From assembly GCA_023412215.1 (NCBI GenBank), contig JAEYNX010000015.1:65979-129978 (forward strand): a DNA stretch of 64,000 nt, written 5' to 3'. Positions 10,301 to 17,003 of this stretch are shown in pieces (position 1 is the first letter of the stretch; each line of letters begins with the position of its first letter). The DNA comes from Bacillota bacterium (GTDB lineage: Bacteria > Bacillota > Clostridia > Oscillospirales > Ruminococcaceae). A program made the position numbers and the translations under genes. The notes under the pieces were generated by a model that saw nothing but the letters and a program-made list of their open reading frames with translations, ran no database searches and was not told where the DNA came from.

Positions 10301-10447
10301 CTGCAAGTACAGCAGCCTATACAAGCACTAAGTGGTAAAGTCGCCCCTTGGTTTGGTCAAATTGGAGGGGGAACACAATATCTGCTGTTAGGCGGCAGGG
10401 TTGATCAATTAATACGAGATGGTATAATTACTATTTTTGGAGGGTAA
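7313..10447 (+). CDS. Rhs/YD-repeat polymorphic toxin with TNT-type C-terminal domain, 5'-truncated
   Basis: The frame is open from 7313, directly after a stop, to a TAA at 10445-10447. No signal peptide or N-terminal delivery domain exists, so the gene is probably a 5'-truncated remnant; the first plausible start is the TTG at 7451. Order of parts: ricin-type lectin repeats (SGNAIQINLNSNADAQQF, SGQYFDVNGG), many YD repeats (~7990-9560), then the Rhs core signature RYRGYRYDTETGLYYLNSRY with ADELGRF-like residues (~9600-9780). A Gly/Ala-rich hydrophobic stretch follows (~9790-10020), then a toxin tip at ~10120-10440. The tip has YPPNNGFAG, a G-rich turn, APWFGQIGGGTQY and a final hydrophobic helix, the pattern of TNT (tuberculosis necrotizing toxin) NAD glycohydrolases; the Gln of GGTQY is at base 10376. 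The tip is visibly more AT-rich than the core. The immunity gene starts overlapping the end. Confidence 0.85.
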   Translation, partial: RSLNVASGNAIQINLNSNADAQQFKITPNNDNTYKITTKVTSDKSSLTVKDGNNNPAAVIELGDTGANHQKWYFEEVSASDAPSDGKIITIRSRHSGQYFDVNGGTDAEGTKIIQYYFHGGANQKYLLQSTTGGYFKLLSLLNDSGKYVTVEADNTLALRSDTGSSNQEFKFVSQPNGTYRIVTRTSADASCIQDPNSSYTSGTGLTVTANGSGTNQQWVLEEATKSITSEATYASNGNYLDKITDARGNTTDYNYDTNKGVLNSVEDANGELTSYTYNPNNDNLESVSRAGAESRYLYENSQLSAIKPHADDDSYAYTFAYDGFGNVKSVNVGTQRLVTNTYRTYNKSLSYSTYGNGYKVGYTYDDFDRVTEKKYNDTVRFKYTYDKEGNLYSSQDLQGNTSYSYAYDFAKRLQAVTGSNGHRMKSVYDTKNRLTDFFNLFGATSYKTSYVYGSAATQTPTLVYGIKLNDVQKLSYAYDALARLSTKTINGANNYAVNYRYVDVSDSKTTTLLSSINNGGNTLSYTYDKLGNIETISENDELKATYHYDELNQLTREDNLWQDETIVYAYDLGGNMLSKTTYAYTEPSDEPTELYHSAAYAYGDGNWKDKLTAYDGQAITYDEIGNMLSFGSKTFTWEGRQLTALSDSDSGASLTYQYNDSGIRTKKVYNGVTTNYYLNGDDVVRETNGTDTLDYFYDADGNLYGFKLNGSEYYYIRNGQNDITGILDTSGNEVVSYSYDTWGKLLGITGSLADTVGMKNPYRYRGYRYDTETGLYYLNSRYYDAELGRFIAEDTSLNSGTGIIGLNMFAYCNNNPVMLTDSDGNMPFLLITAVAGALIGAVAGGIIAAKSGKNVWAGIGIGAAAGALIGLGAGAAAGALLAGSATASMAAVLAGAGVLINQASTAISQVVTKVADKLTRVVNSGGRVATQTTTALQTYYPPNNGFAGTTQEITLDAGTLLQRTGDMVGRFTAPARTPTQVLSLPYDKIGQATTLLQVQQPIQALSGKVAPWFGQIGGGTQYLLLGGRVDQLIRDGIITIFGG

Positions 10448-10448
10448 T

Positions 10449-10676
10449 ATGACAAGAAATGATTTTTTAAAAAAATTACAAGAGAATAAAATTGATTCCA
10501 GTATTGTTAATTTTGATAATTCCATAAGAGACGGATATTGCATAAGGAAAAATTACAATAGATGGGAAGTTTTTGTAAGAGAACGGTTTGAAGAGTATGA
10601 TGTCATCGGATTTCCTAGTGAAAGTGATGCCTTAGAAAATTTGTTAAAGCAAATTCTAAGTATTTATGGGAAATAA
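10449..10676 (+). CDS. Putative immunity protein for TNT-type toxin
   Basis: A 75-residue, AT-rich gene (MTRNDFLKKLQENKI...). GGAGGG at 10439-10444, inside the end of the toxin gene, serves as its ribosome site, and the ATG lies 1 base after the toxin stop. That tight coupling, small size and position directly after an Rhs toxin tip are the usual signs of an immunity gene. The sequence is hydrophilic with no signal peptide or membrane helix, as expected for a cytoplasmic inhibitor. I do not recognise the family, so the role rests on position alone. Confidence 0.6.
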   Translation: MTRNDFLKKLQENKIDSSIVNFDNSIRDGYCIRKNYNRWEVFVRERFEEYDVIGFPSESDALENLLKQILSIYGK

Positions 10677-10728
10677 GAGGCGGTTTTAGTGTGGACAAGT
10701 GGCTATCCTTTCAAAAAAGCCGGAACAG

Positions 10729-11213
10729 TTGCTGTAAAAAAGAAAAATCGGCCTTGGTTAATTAGCGGGGCCGGTTTATCACACAATTCTGGCGGTCTGA
10801 AGCTGGATTCCCCGCGCGTATAGCCTCTCCCATATATATCAGACTTAAATAGAGCCTAACTTTTTTCTTTTCACTGTCGTAACTCCAGTATGTCCTATAA
10901 CTGCTACCTAAAAAATATAGTACCCCCCTGCAAAAAAAGGCTCATTAACAAACTTTTTACATTTCTAACCGCTTGACAAATCGCAGACTTAGCCTTACTT
11001 ATAGAGGCAAGAAGCGATTCCCTTGATCGGTTTTGAATAGCTTTCTACCTGAAGAACACGTTCTGAAACAACGTGTTCTTCTCTTTTTTGCGCTTGTGGC
11101 GTTGGCTGACCGAACAGCAGTGTATAGAGGTTATGTGTGAAGCTTCCATCCTGTTTGCGCCGGTTCTGCTTGTGGAGCAGCAGCTGCGCCTGCAACTCGC
11201 GGATCTTCTTCAC
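10729..11213 (+). repeat. Dispersed repeat, copy 1
   Basis: About 485 bp starting TTGCTGTAAAAAAGAAAAATC and ending near GCGGATCTTCTTCAC. It is closely matched by 15138-15644 and, with an internal deletion, by 63309-63634. It includes TTGACA at 10973-10978, the segment GCAAGAAGCGATTCCCTTG, and a strong stem-loop at 11051-11081 followed by a T-run. The reverse strand can encode a short Lys/Arg/Gln-rich peptide (KQNRRKQDGSFTHNLYTLLF), but each copy breaks it differently and I do not recognise it. It separates the two Rhs toxin modules, and an Rhs core duplicate begins 8 bp after its end. Confidence 0.75.
11051..11088 (+). terminator. Rho-independent terminator inside repeat copy 1
   Basis: GAAGAACACGTT (11051-11062) and AACGTGTTCTTC (11070-11081) form a perfect 12-bp stem with a 7-nt loop, followed by TCTTTTTT. 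The same stem is kept unchanged in the other two repeat copies. Confidence 0.75.
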
Positions 11214-11221
11214 TACCAACA

Positions 11222-11554
11222 ACGGGCAGGCCATCACCTACGATGAAATCGGCAACATGCTTTCCTTCGGCAGCCAGACCTTCCCATGTGAAGGCCGGCA
11301 GCTCACCGCGTTATCCGACAGCGATAGCGGAACCTCCAAAAGGATTATCATACAAAATGGCAATTGCTTATGTGAAATCAGGAGGAGATGTTTTTGCTTC
11401 TTCAAAAGCCAATGCCAAACGTTTAGCAACTGCCGTTGGAAATGGCAAAGCTCCTACAGCACCTGAAATTCACTCTAAAAACGGTTCGACCTTAGGTTTC
11501 TGGAAACATTATCATGATGGTAATAGAAAGGGTGGGCACATCTTTTATGTGTAA
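11222..11554 (+). pseudogene. Orphan Rhs tip: duplicated core shard joined to a different toxin C-terminus
   Basis: Bases 11222-11335 nearly duplicate 9160-9272 of the Rhs gene (GQAITYDEIGNMLSFGSQTF, then GRQLTALSDSDSG). At about 11335 the sequence switches to an unrelated AT-rich tip in another frame, 11357-11554: MAIAYVKSGGDVFASSKANA and, at the end, GFWKHYHDGNRKGGHIFYV. This His-rich ending resembles C-terminal domains of Firmicutes polymorphic toxins, but I cannot name the family. There is no start region, so it is a displaced, probably silent cassette of the kind that can replace the active tip by recombination in the shared core. Confidence 0.65.
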
Positions 11555-11562
11555 TCAAACTT

Positions 11563-12000
11563 ATGGAAATAAATTATAGTATTATAGTAAACAATTACAT
11601 TGAAATAATTAAATACTGTATAAAATCCTCTGATACTTTTTCTGTTATATCTAATATTAAAAAACCATATTCTCAAATACCACCAAAAAGTGAGCACGAT
11701 GAAATTTTGAAATATTTTGAGCCATATTTGTTAAAGCAAGTCATAGGAATTAAGAATTGGCCAGGAACAAGTACAAGAGACAACCATAAAGTTATAAGTA
11801 TTTATAAATGTCAAAAAGAAACTTATAAATTATTAATGAACTTACCTAATATTTTTACTCCTTTAAGCAATAATTTGCCTGAGGATATTTGCTTTTATAG
11901 AAATGATATGGAATGGCTCGTATCGGTTTCTCACGAAAAACTAGCGTATATATCGCATGAAACTAAACAAGATGCTGGCTTTTTTCAAGGCTTAACTTAA
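11563..12000 (+). CDS. Putative immunity protein for the orphan Rhs toxin tip
   Basis: A 145-residue, AT-rich gene 8 bp after the orphan toxin tip (MEINYSIIVNNYIEIIKYC...; later LPEDICFYRNDMEWLVSVSHE). Soluble, without signal peptide or membrane helix. Its position after a polymorphic-toxin C-terminus and its base composition, matching the tip rather than the neighbours, point to the cognate immunity gene. No clear ribosome site precedes the ATG, which fits a cassette translated only when fused behind an active Rhs gene. Family not recognised. Confidence 0.55.
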   Translation: MEINYSIIVNNYIEIIKYCIKSSDTFSVISNIKKPYSQIPPKSEHDEILKYFEPYLLKQVIGIKNWPGTSTRDNHKVISIYKCQKETYKLLMNLPNIFTPLSNNLPEDICFYRNDMEWLVSVSHEKLAYISHETKQDAGFFQGLT

Positions 12001-12321
12001 TTTATTATAAGTTATAAGAATCGTTGCCTACAAACTGCGCTATCTACTTAGGTGGCGCAGTTTGTAATCTGTGATGACAAGTCTTTGGGCTTTATACTCA
12101 ATGGTCACGTACTTCAGCCATGGTATCTATTTCAAGATTTATTTGCTTTTTCTACTTTTTAGTTAGTCTTGCCGCAGGCGTGGGTAATAGAAAAACAAAT
12201 AAACCGATGGCTCAATGAAAATAAGAAAAGGCTTCCAATTAGGAAACCTTTCAGATGGGTGATTATTACTATTCTAAAATCCACGATCACACGACATAAG
12301 ATCGACCCTAGCTCATTAGCT
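12001..12321. other. Non-coding gap between immunity gene and chrA operon
   Basis: No credible gene. A hairpin formed by ACAAACTGCGC (12030-12040) and GCGCAGTTTGT (12055-12065) lies 3' of the immunity gene but has no T-run. The terminator of the opposite-strand operon lies at 12228-12251. Confidence 0.6.
12228..12251 (-). terminator. Terminator of the chrA operon
   Basis: Read on the minus strand, AAGGTTTCC (12250-12242) pairs with GGAAGCCTT (12236-12228) around a 5-nt loop and is followed by TTCTTATTTTC. It lies ~70 bp after the last gene of the minus-strand operon. Confidence 0.65.
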
Positions 12322-12834
12322 TTAAACCGGATATGTATCATCCTCATGCATCATATAACCAATCAGGGCATAAACCCCAACCCATAAAAATACGTTATTT
12401 CCATCTGGCACTTCAAATACTTGTGGGCGCACTGAAAAGAAATCGGATAACTTGGCCACTTCATTCGAGGTATGTATTTCAGCGCTGTTTTTATCGCCTC
12501 TCTTTACCTTCCATTGTTCGCCTGCCAGCATATCAATTGACAGCCCAATAGGCCGTGGAGGTTTGGTGAGGGCGAAGTGGTCGGCGCCTGCGGCATATAA
12601 CGGTTGGGCGGTTGCAACAAGCATGTCACCCTGCATGAGCTTATATAGGTGGTTTTCGCCCGCGCGTTTCTCCGGCAGGTTCTCAATGCTGGTTAAATAT
12701 TTTACTTCCTTATCCGGGCCAATAATTACTTTTTCCGGCCCGAATAGCTTTTGGCTACGCAAGTAGGCCAGCATCCTGCCGGTTTTATCCTGAAACTGCT
12801 TTTCACATAAATCGTTTTTCACTATAATTCTCAT
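12322..12834 (-). CDS. Hypothetical protein downstream of chrA pair
   Basis: A 170-residue cytoplasmic protein of unrecognised family. The ATG at 12834 follows AAGGGGAATTTGAT and begins 1 bp after the stop of the second chrA gene, so it is translationally coupled to it. It starts MRIIVKNDLCEKQFQDKTG and is rich in alternating beta-type segments. The pattern (short strands, a GDMLVATAQPLY stretch, a C-terminal hydrophobic VFLWVGVYALIGYMM helix) is loosely like a tubby/LURP-one barrel, but this is a weak guess. A role with the ChrA pair is suggested only by the operon. Confidence 0.6.
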   Translation of the reverse strand: MRIIVKNDLCEKQFQDKTGRMLAYLRSQKLFGPEKVIIGPDKEVKYLTSIENLPEKRAGENHLYKLMQGDMLVATAQPLYAAGADHFALTKPPRPIGLSIDMLAGEQWKVKRGDKNSAEIHTSNEVAKLSDFFSVRPQVFEVPDGNNVFLWVGVYALIGYMMHEDDTYPV

Positions 12835-12835
12835 A

Positions 12836-13411
12836 TCAAATTCCCCTTGATAATAGTATATAGCATACCCCACCAATCACGCCGCTGCCCAGCATTATAA
12901 ATATGGGGTTAGTCTTAAATTTACGCAGTAGGATCAAGGCCACCGTAAATAGGGCAACGGCAATGACGTCAATTGACGATATGTTCCAGCTAAACCCATC
13001 CGGCCCCCAAAATGACAGTACAAGGATGGATAGTCCTGCAGAAAAGATTAATGCAACCACAGTTGGGCGAAGGCCTGCCAATATGCCCTTGATAACCACC
13101 AACTCTCGGTATTTTCCGTACAGCCACGCCAGCAGGGATACGATGATGCAGGAGGGTAAAATACAACCTAAAGTGGAAATCAGTGCTCCACCCAAACCGG
13201 CAATTTGAATGCCCACAAATGTTGCTGAATTAACCGCGATCGGGCCGGGGGTCATCTCGGAAATAGTAATGAGATCGGTAAATTCAGTGAGCGACAGCCA
13301 GCCGTGAATATCCACCACTTGGTTTTGTATCAATGGCATAGCGGCCAATCCACCGCCGAAGCTGAGTAGCCCGATTTGAAAGAAACTCCAGAAAAGTTGC
13401 AGGTATATCAT
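12836..13411 (-). CDS. chrA: Chromate/anion transporter ChrA, half-size subunit 2
   Basis: A 191-residue integral membrane protein of the CHR family. It carries the family motifs FGGGLAAMPLI near the N-terminus and MTPGPIAVNSATFVG around residue 55, with about five to six hydrophobic helices. It is one of two adjacent half-size genes; such short-chain ChrA proteins work as pairs whose halves have opposite membrane topology. It starts 3 bp after the first half and is preceded by AAAGGAG. The family exports chromate, but in anaerobes without chromate stress the natural anion is uncertain. Confidence 0.88.
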   Translation of the reverse strand: MIYLQLFWSFFQIGLLSFGGGLAAMPLIQNQVVDIHGWLSLTEFTDLITISEMTPGPIAVNSATFVGIQIAGLGGALISTLGCILPSCIIVSLLAWLYGKYRELVVIKGILAGLRPTVVALIFSAGLSILVLSFWGPDGFSWNISSIDVIAVALFTVALILLRKFKTNPIFIMLGSGVIGGVCYILLSRGI

Positions 13412-13414
13412 GCT

Positions 13415-13987
13415 TTAAATATGCTCCTTTCCTGTCCTTTTATCATGTAGGCTTACCAGTGCTCCCAATGTTCCGCAGAATAGTATAATGTAAACAATAT
13501 TGATATGTAGCACATAATAAGCGATAAAGGCCGCTGCCAAAATGACGATTGGCAGTATCTTTTTTGCCTTAATGATCTTTCCGCCCATCGTTATAACCAC
13601 ATCAAAGATCACAGCGCATACTCCGGCCATCATACCATTTAATACAGCACTGACGATAGGATTGTCACGAAACGCTGCATAAAACAGGGAAATGATGGAC
13701 AGGACCATTAATGGCGGTAATACGGTTCCCAAGATGGAAACCAACACCCCGGATATTCCCATCAGGCGCCAGCCTACCAAAATCGCAGCATTCACAGCTA
13801 TCGCACCAGGTGATGATTGGGCTATCGCCGCTATATTCAACATTTCCTCTTCTTCCAGCCAGCCCAATTCGTCCACAAACTTCTTTTTCATTAGCGGGAT
13901 AATGACATATCCGCCGCCAAAAGTAAACGCACTAAGAAAAAAAGTAGATTTAAACACCTTAAAGTAGTTTTTTAGATTTTTTTTCAC
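13415..13987 (-). CDS. chrA: Chromate/anion transporter ChrA, half-size subunit 1
   Basis: A 190-residue CHR-family membrane protein with FGGGYVIIPLMKKKFV and SSPGAIAVNAAILVG motifs. The probable GTG start at 13987 has AAGGGGTG upstream. It is the first gene of a three-gene minus-strand operon and divides a 104-bp region with the divergent LysR gene at 14092, the arrangement expected for a LysR-controlled target. Together with the next gene it forms a two-subunit transporter. Confidence 0.88.
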   Translation of the reverse strand: MKKNLKNYFKVFKSTFFLSAFTFGGGYVIIPLMKKKFVDELGWLEEEEMLNIAAIAQSSPGAIAVNAAILVGWRLMGISGVLVSILGTVLPPLMVLSIISLFYAAFRDNPIVSAVLNGMMAGVCAVIFDVVITMGGKIIKAKKILPIVILAAAFIAYYVLHINIVYIILFCGTLGALVSLHDKRTGKEHI

Positions 13988-14040
13988 GAAATCACCCCTT
14001 ACTAATCAGTATATTCCTTGATTGTTAATATTAAAAATAG

Positions 14041-14055
14041 TATTATTAGATAATA
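14041..14055. promoter_or_regulatory. Candidate LysR-type operator
   Basis: TATTATTAGATAATA is an inverted repeat (TATTAT/ATAATA) that also fits the T-N11-A rule for LysR boxes. It lies in the divergent gap between chrA and the LysR gene, 37 bp before the latter. Confidence 0.45.
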
Positions 14056-14091
14056 TACATAGCTATTTTAATATGAATTCGGGGATATGTT

Positions 14092-14979
14092 ATGACGATT
14101 CGTCATTTAAAAATCTTTGTTATGGTATGTGAGGAAGGTAGTATCACAAAAGCAGGGCAAAAACTGTTTATGGCACAGCCCACCGTCAGCTTTGCAATCA
14201 GCGAACTGGAACAGTATTACGGCACCAAGCTGTTTGACCGCATTTCAAAACGTCTTTACCTAACTGACGCGGGGCAAAGACTGCTCCCGTACGCACAGCA
14301 TATCACGTCGATGTTCAATGAGATGGAAACCGAAATTAAGAGATGGGATAACGGCGGCACGTTACGCGTCGGTACCAGCATTACGATTGGAAATTGCCTG
14401 CTGCCGAAACTGTTAAAAACGTTCTCGGAGCATAGGCCTGATGTTGTAGTAAAAGTACAGGTTGATAACTCAGAGAAAATAGAACAAGCCGTATTGGATA
14501 ACCGCATTGACCTCGGCCTTATTGAGGGTGTATCTCACAGTACCTTGATTGTTAGCGAACCGTTTTGTGAGGATGAACTGGTGCTATTATGTGCACCGAA
14601 CCATCGCTGGGCAATGCAAAAATCCGTGCAACTCGAAGAACTGAAAGATGAGCCTCTTCTGATGCGGGAGAGTGGCAGCGGAGGCCGTGAGATACTGGAA
14701 AGCGCACTTCTGCTAATGGATATTAAGCTGGAACCGTCGTGGGTGAGCATCAGCACAAATGCAATTGTGCAGGCGGTAGCTAACGGTTTCGGCGTTGCTG
14801 TTTTACCTCTGCTGCTGGTGGAAAACTACCTGGCGCAGGGGACCCTTATTGCAAAACAGTTAGACGGCATATCACTTAAGCGAAAAATGACCATGATCCA
14901 CCACAGGAACAAATATCTCACAGGCGCGGCGAGTGAGTTTATTAACGTATGCCACGATTTACCCTCATACCAGCCATGA
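14092..14979 (+). CDS. LysR-family transcriptional regulator
   Basis: A 295-residue LysR-type regulator. The N-terminal winged helix-turn-helix is at residues 1-60 (MTIRHLKIFVMVCEEGSITK, then QPTVSFAISELEQYYG), and residues ~90-290 form the periplasmic-binding-protein-like effector domain. The ATG follows GGGGATATGTT. It is divergent from the chrA operon and probably controls it and itself; the effector is unknown. The C-terminal half resembles CysL/CbbR-like regulators in a general way only. Confidence 0.9.
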   Translation: MTIRHLKIFVMVCEEGSITKAGQKLFMAQPTVSFAISELEQYYGTKLFDRISKRLYLTDAGQRLLPYAQHITSMFNEMETEIKRWDNGGTLRVGTSITIGNCLLPKLLKTFSEHRPDVVVKVQVDNSEKIEQAVLDNRIDLGLIEGVSHSTLIVSEPFCEDELVLLCAPNHRWAMQKSVQLEELKDEPLLMRESGSGGREILESALLLMDIKLEPSWVSISTNAIVQAVANGFGVAVLPLLLVENYLAQGTLIAKQLDGISLKRKMTMIHHRNKYLTGAASEFINVCHDLPSYQP

Positions 14980-15137
14980 TCGCTGGCGACGCTACTTTAT
15001 TTAAGAATAGCGAGAAATGAGCGATTCAGAAACTCATTCTTAAGGTAGATTGTACTCACTTATATACACGCAGATGATCCTAAACAAGTTGAGTTAACCG
15101 TAAATATAATTGGCATATCCCTCAAAGAGCCAGAAAA

Positions 15138-15644
15138 TTGCAGTAAAAAAGAAAAATCGGTCTTGACCTATTAGCGGGGCCGGTCTATCATACAATTCTG
15201 GCGGTCTGAAGCTGGATTTCTTGTACGTATAGCCTCTCCCCTATATATCAGACTTAAATAAAGCCTAACTTTTCTCTTTTCACTGTCGTAACTCCAGTAT
15301 GTCCTATAACTGCTACCTAAAAAATATAGTACCCCCCCTGCGAAAAAAGGCTCATTAACAAACTTTTTACACGACGCAAAAGCCTTCTTTTGCGTTTGAC
15401 TACTTGACAAAATCGCAGTCTTCGCCTTACTATGGAGGCAAGAAGCGATTCCCTTGGCCGGAATTATATAGCTTTGTACCTGAAGAACACGTTCTGAAAC
15501 AACGTGTTCTTCTCTTTTTTGCGCATTTAGCATTGGCTGACCAAAGAGTAGGGTATAGAGGTTATGTGTAAAGCTCCCGTCCTGCTTGCGCCGGTTCTGT
15601 TTGTGGAGCAGCAGTTGCTCCCGCAGCTCGCGGATCTTCTTTAC
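15138..15644 (+). repeat. Dispersed repeat, copy 2
   Basis: About 507 bp matching copy 1 (10729-11213) nearly throughout, with an extra ~20-bp hairpin insertion around 15373-15394. It contains the best-preserved promoter-like signal of the three copies, TTGACA (15404-15409) and TACTAT (15428-15433) with an 18-bp spacer, followed ~50 bp later by the conserved terminator stem. Its right end runs into sequence joined to the degenerate IS3-family element. Confidence 0.75.
15482..15520 (+). terminator. Rho-independent terminator inside repeat copy 2
   Basis: GAAGAACACGTT (15482-15493) with AACGTGTTCTTC (15501-15512), 7-nt loop, followed by TCTTTTTT. Identical stem to the other two copies. Confidence 0.75.
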
Positions 15645-15723
15645 GATAGTACTTCTGGAACTTACACTGCCAGCCTTGCGCAGGATAAGCTATGCAATCT
15701 CGGATAAGCCGGTACTGTCGAGG

Positions 15724-16106
15724 GTGACAGAAATGCTCAACAAAGCTTTTGCGAGAATACAGGATGGAACAAACCTTATGCTTCACTCCGACTAAGGCTG
15801 ACATTATAGCACAAGCAATACCAGGTAATGCTTAGAAAAAAAGGAATTCTACAGAGCATGAGTCGCAAAGGCGATTGTTTGGACAATGCTGTGATTGAAA
15901 ACTTCTCTGGACTGCTCAAGAGTAAATTTCTATATTTACAGGAGTTTAAATCCATGGAGCATTTCAAGGCAGAACGGATTGACAATATGGACTACTATAA
16001 CAACCGCCGTTGCAAGACAAGACTAAAGGGCTTGCCACCTGCTATTCGCAGACGACAAGCCCTCTTGACTGCTTAATTATTTGTCTAACTTTTTGGGGTC
16101 AATTCA
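15724..16106 (+). mobile_element. Degenerate IS3-family (IS150-like) element, 3' part
   Basis: Remains of the OrfB integrase. One frame gives VTEMLNKAFARIQDGTNLML, then stop codons where Gln and Trp are expected (15793-15801), then a frame change, and from 15828 the frame reads SMSRKGDCLDNAVIENFSGL, later YYNNRRCKTRLKGLPPAIR, ending at 16076. This is the C-terminal DDE domain of IS3-family transposases, with the glutamate in NAVIENF. The right terminal repeat TGTCTAACTTTTTGGGGTCA begins at 16082. OrfA and the 5' part are missing, so it cannot move by itself. It sits directly behind repeat copy 2. Confidence 0.8.
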
Positions 16107-16157
16107 TTATGTGTGGCTCCCTCTTACATTGACGGATGAATCACTAATACCGCTCTT

Positions 16158-16997
16158 TTATCCCTTCACTGCACCCGCAGTAAGCCCTTGAATAAAGTAG
16201 CGCTGCAGGAAGATGAAGATGATGGTCACAGGAATAGAAACAACAATTGCCGCCGCCATCATATTCGCCCAGTTATTCTGGAATTCGCCGAGATAGGTTA
16301 GTACGAGGCCCGGCGCAAGTGTCCGTTTGGAAGGGTCGGTAACAAGGGTGAGCGAATATAAAAGGTCGTTCCAGCTCCACACAAAGCCATAGATTGCAAT
16401 CGAGATCATACCGGGAACAGCAAGCGGGAAGATGATCTGAACCATAGTGCGCCAATGCCCTGCGCCATCTACCTTGGCCGATTCTATCAGTGCATCCGGC
16501 AACTGGTCAAAGTAGGATTTCATTGTCCATGTGCCAACCGGCAGGGTGAACACCACATAAGAAAGAATAATGGATAGGTAGTTGTCGAGCATGCCCATCT
16601 TCATCATCATGATATAGATCGTAAGCAGCAGAATCGCCTGCGGGAAGGCCTGCGCAAGCATAAAGACGGTCATAACGCTCGAGCGGCCCCGGTAACGGAA
16701 TTTTGAGAAGCTGTAGCCTGCAAGAGCGGACACGAAAGTGGCCATAAAACTGCTTAAAAACGATACGAACAGGCTGTTTTTAAGATAGGTTAAAATTCTT
16801 AGGTCGGTCACTACATTTTTAAAGTTATCCAACGTCATGCCGCTCCAGAAAAACGATAGTGTGAACGTTTCGCTCGAGGGCTTAAGCGCCGTATTCAGCA
16901 GCCATAACAGCGGAAGGAACACAAAACCGCCGATGATAATAATGGATGTGATAAAGAATATCCGAAACCCGATTGTTTTTTGAAACATGTGTGTCAC
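16158..16997 (-). CDS. Sugar ABC transporter permease (MalG-like, CUT1)
   Basis: A 279-residue membrane protein with six hydrophobic segments and the EAA loop ALIESAKVDGAGHWRTMVQI (~residues 180-200), ending with the standard GLTAGAVKG tail. It is the last gene of a minus-strand operon: FAD oxidoreductase, binding protein, permease, permease. It pairs with the gene at 17004-17894 and needs an ATPase not encoded here. Substrate unknown; the divergent PocR-AraC regulator and the GH31 enzyme suggest an alpha-linked oligosaccharide (inference). Confidence 0.9.
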   Translation of the reverse strand: MTHMFQKTIGFRIFFITSIIIIGGFVFLPLLWLLNTALKPSSETFTLSFFWSGMTLDNFKNVVTDLRILTYLKNSLFVSFLSSFMATFVSALAGYSFSKFRYRGRSSVMTVFMLAQAFPQAILLLTIYIMMMKMGMLDNYLSIILSYVVFTLPVGTWTMKSYFDQLPDALIESAKVDGAGHWRTMVQIIFPLAVPGMISIAIYGFVWSWNDLLYSLTLVTDPSKRTLAPGLVLTYLGEFQNNWANMMAAAIVVSIPVTIIFIFLQRYFIQGLTAGAVKG

Positions 16998-17003
16998 CTC
17001 CCG

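Noticed and set aside
15171..15533. 120-codon frame on the - strand of repeat copy 2
   Set aside because: Runs through the terminator-type stem; the corresponding frame is broken in copies 1 and 3 and no family is recognised.
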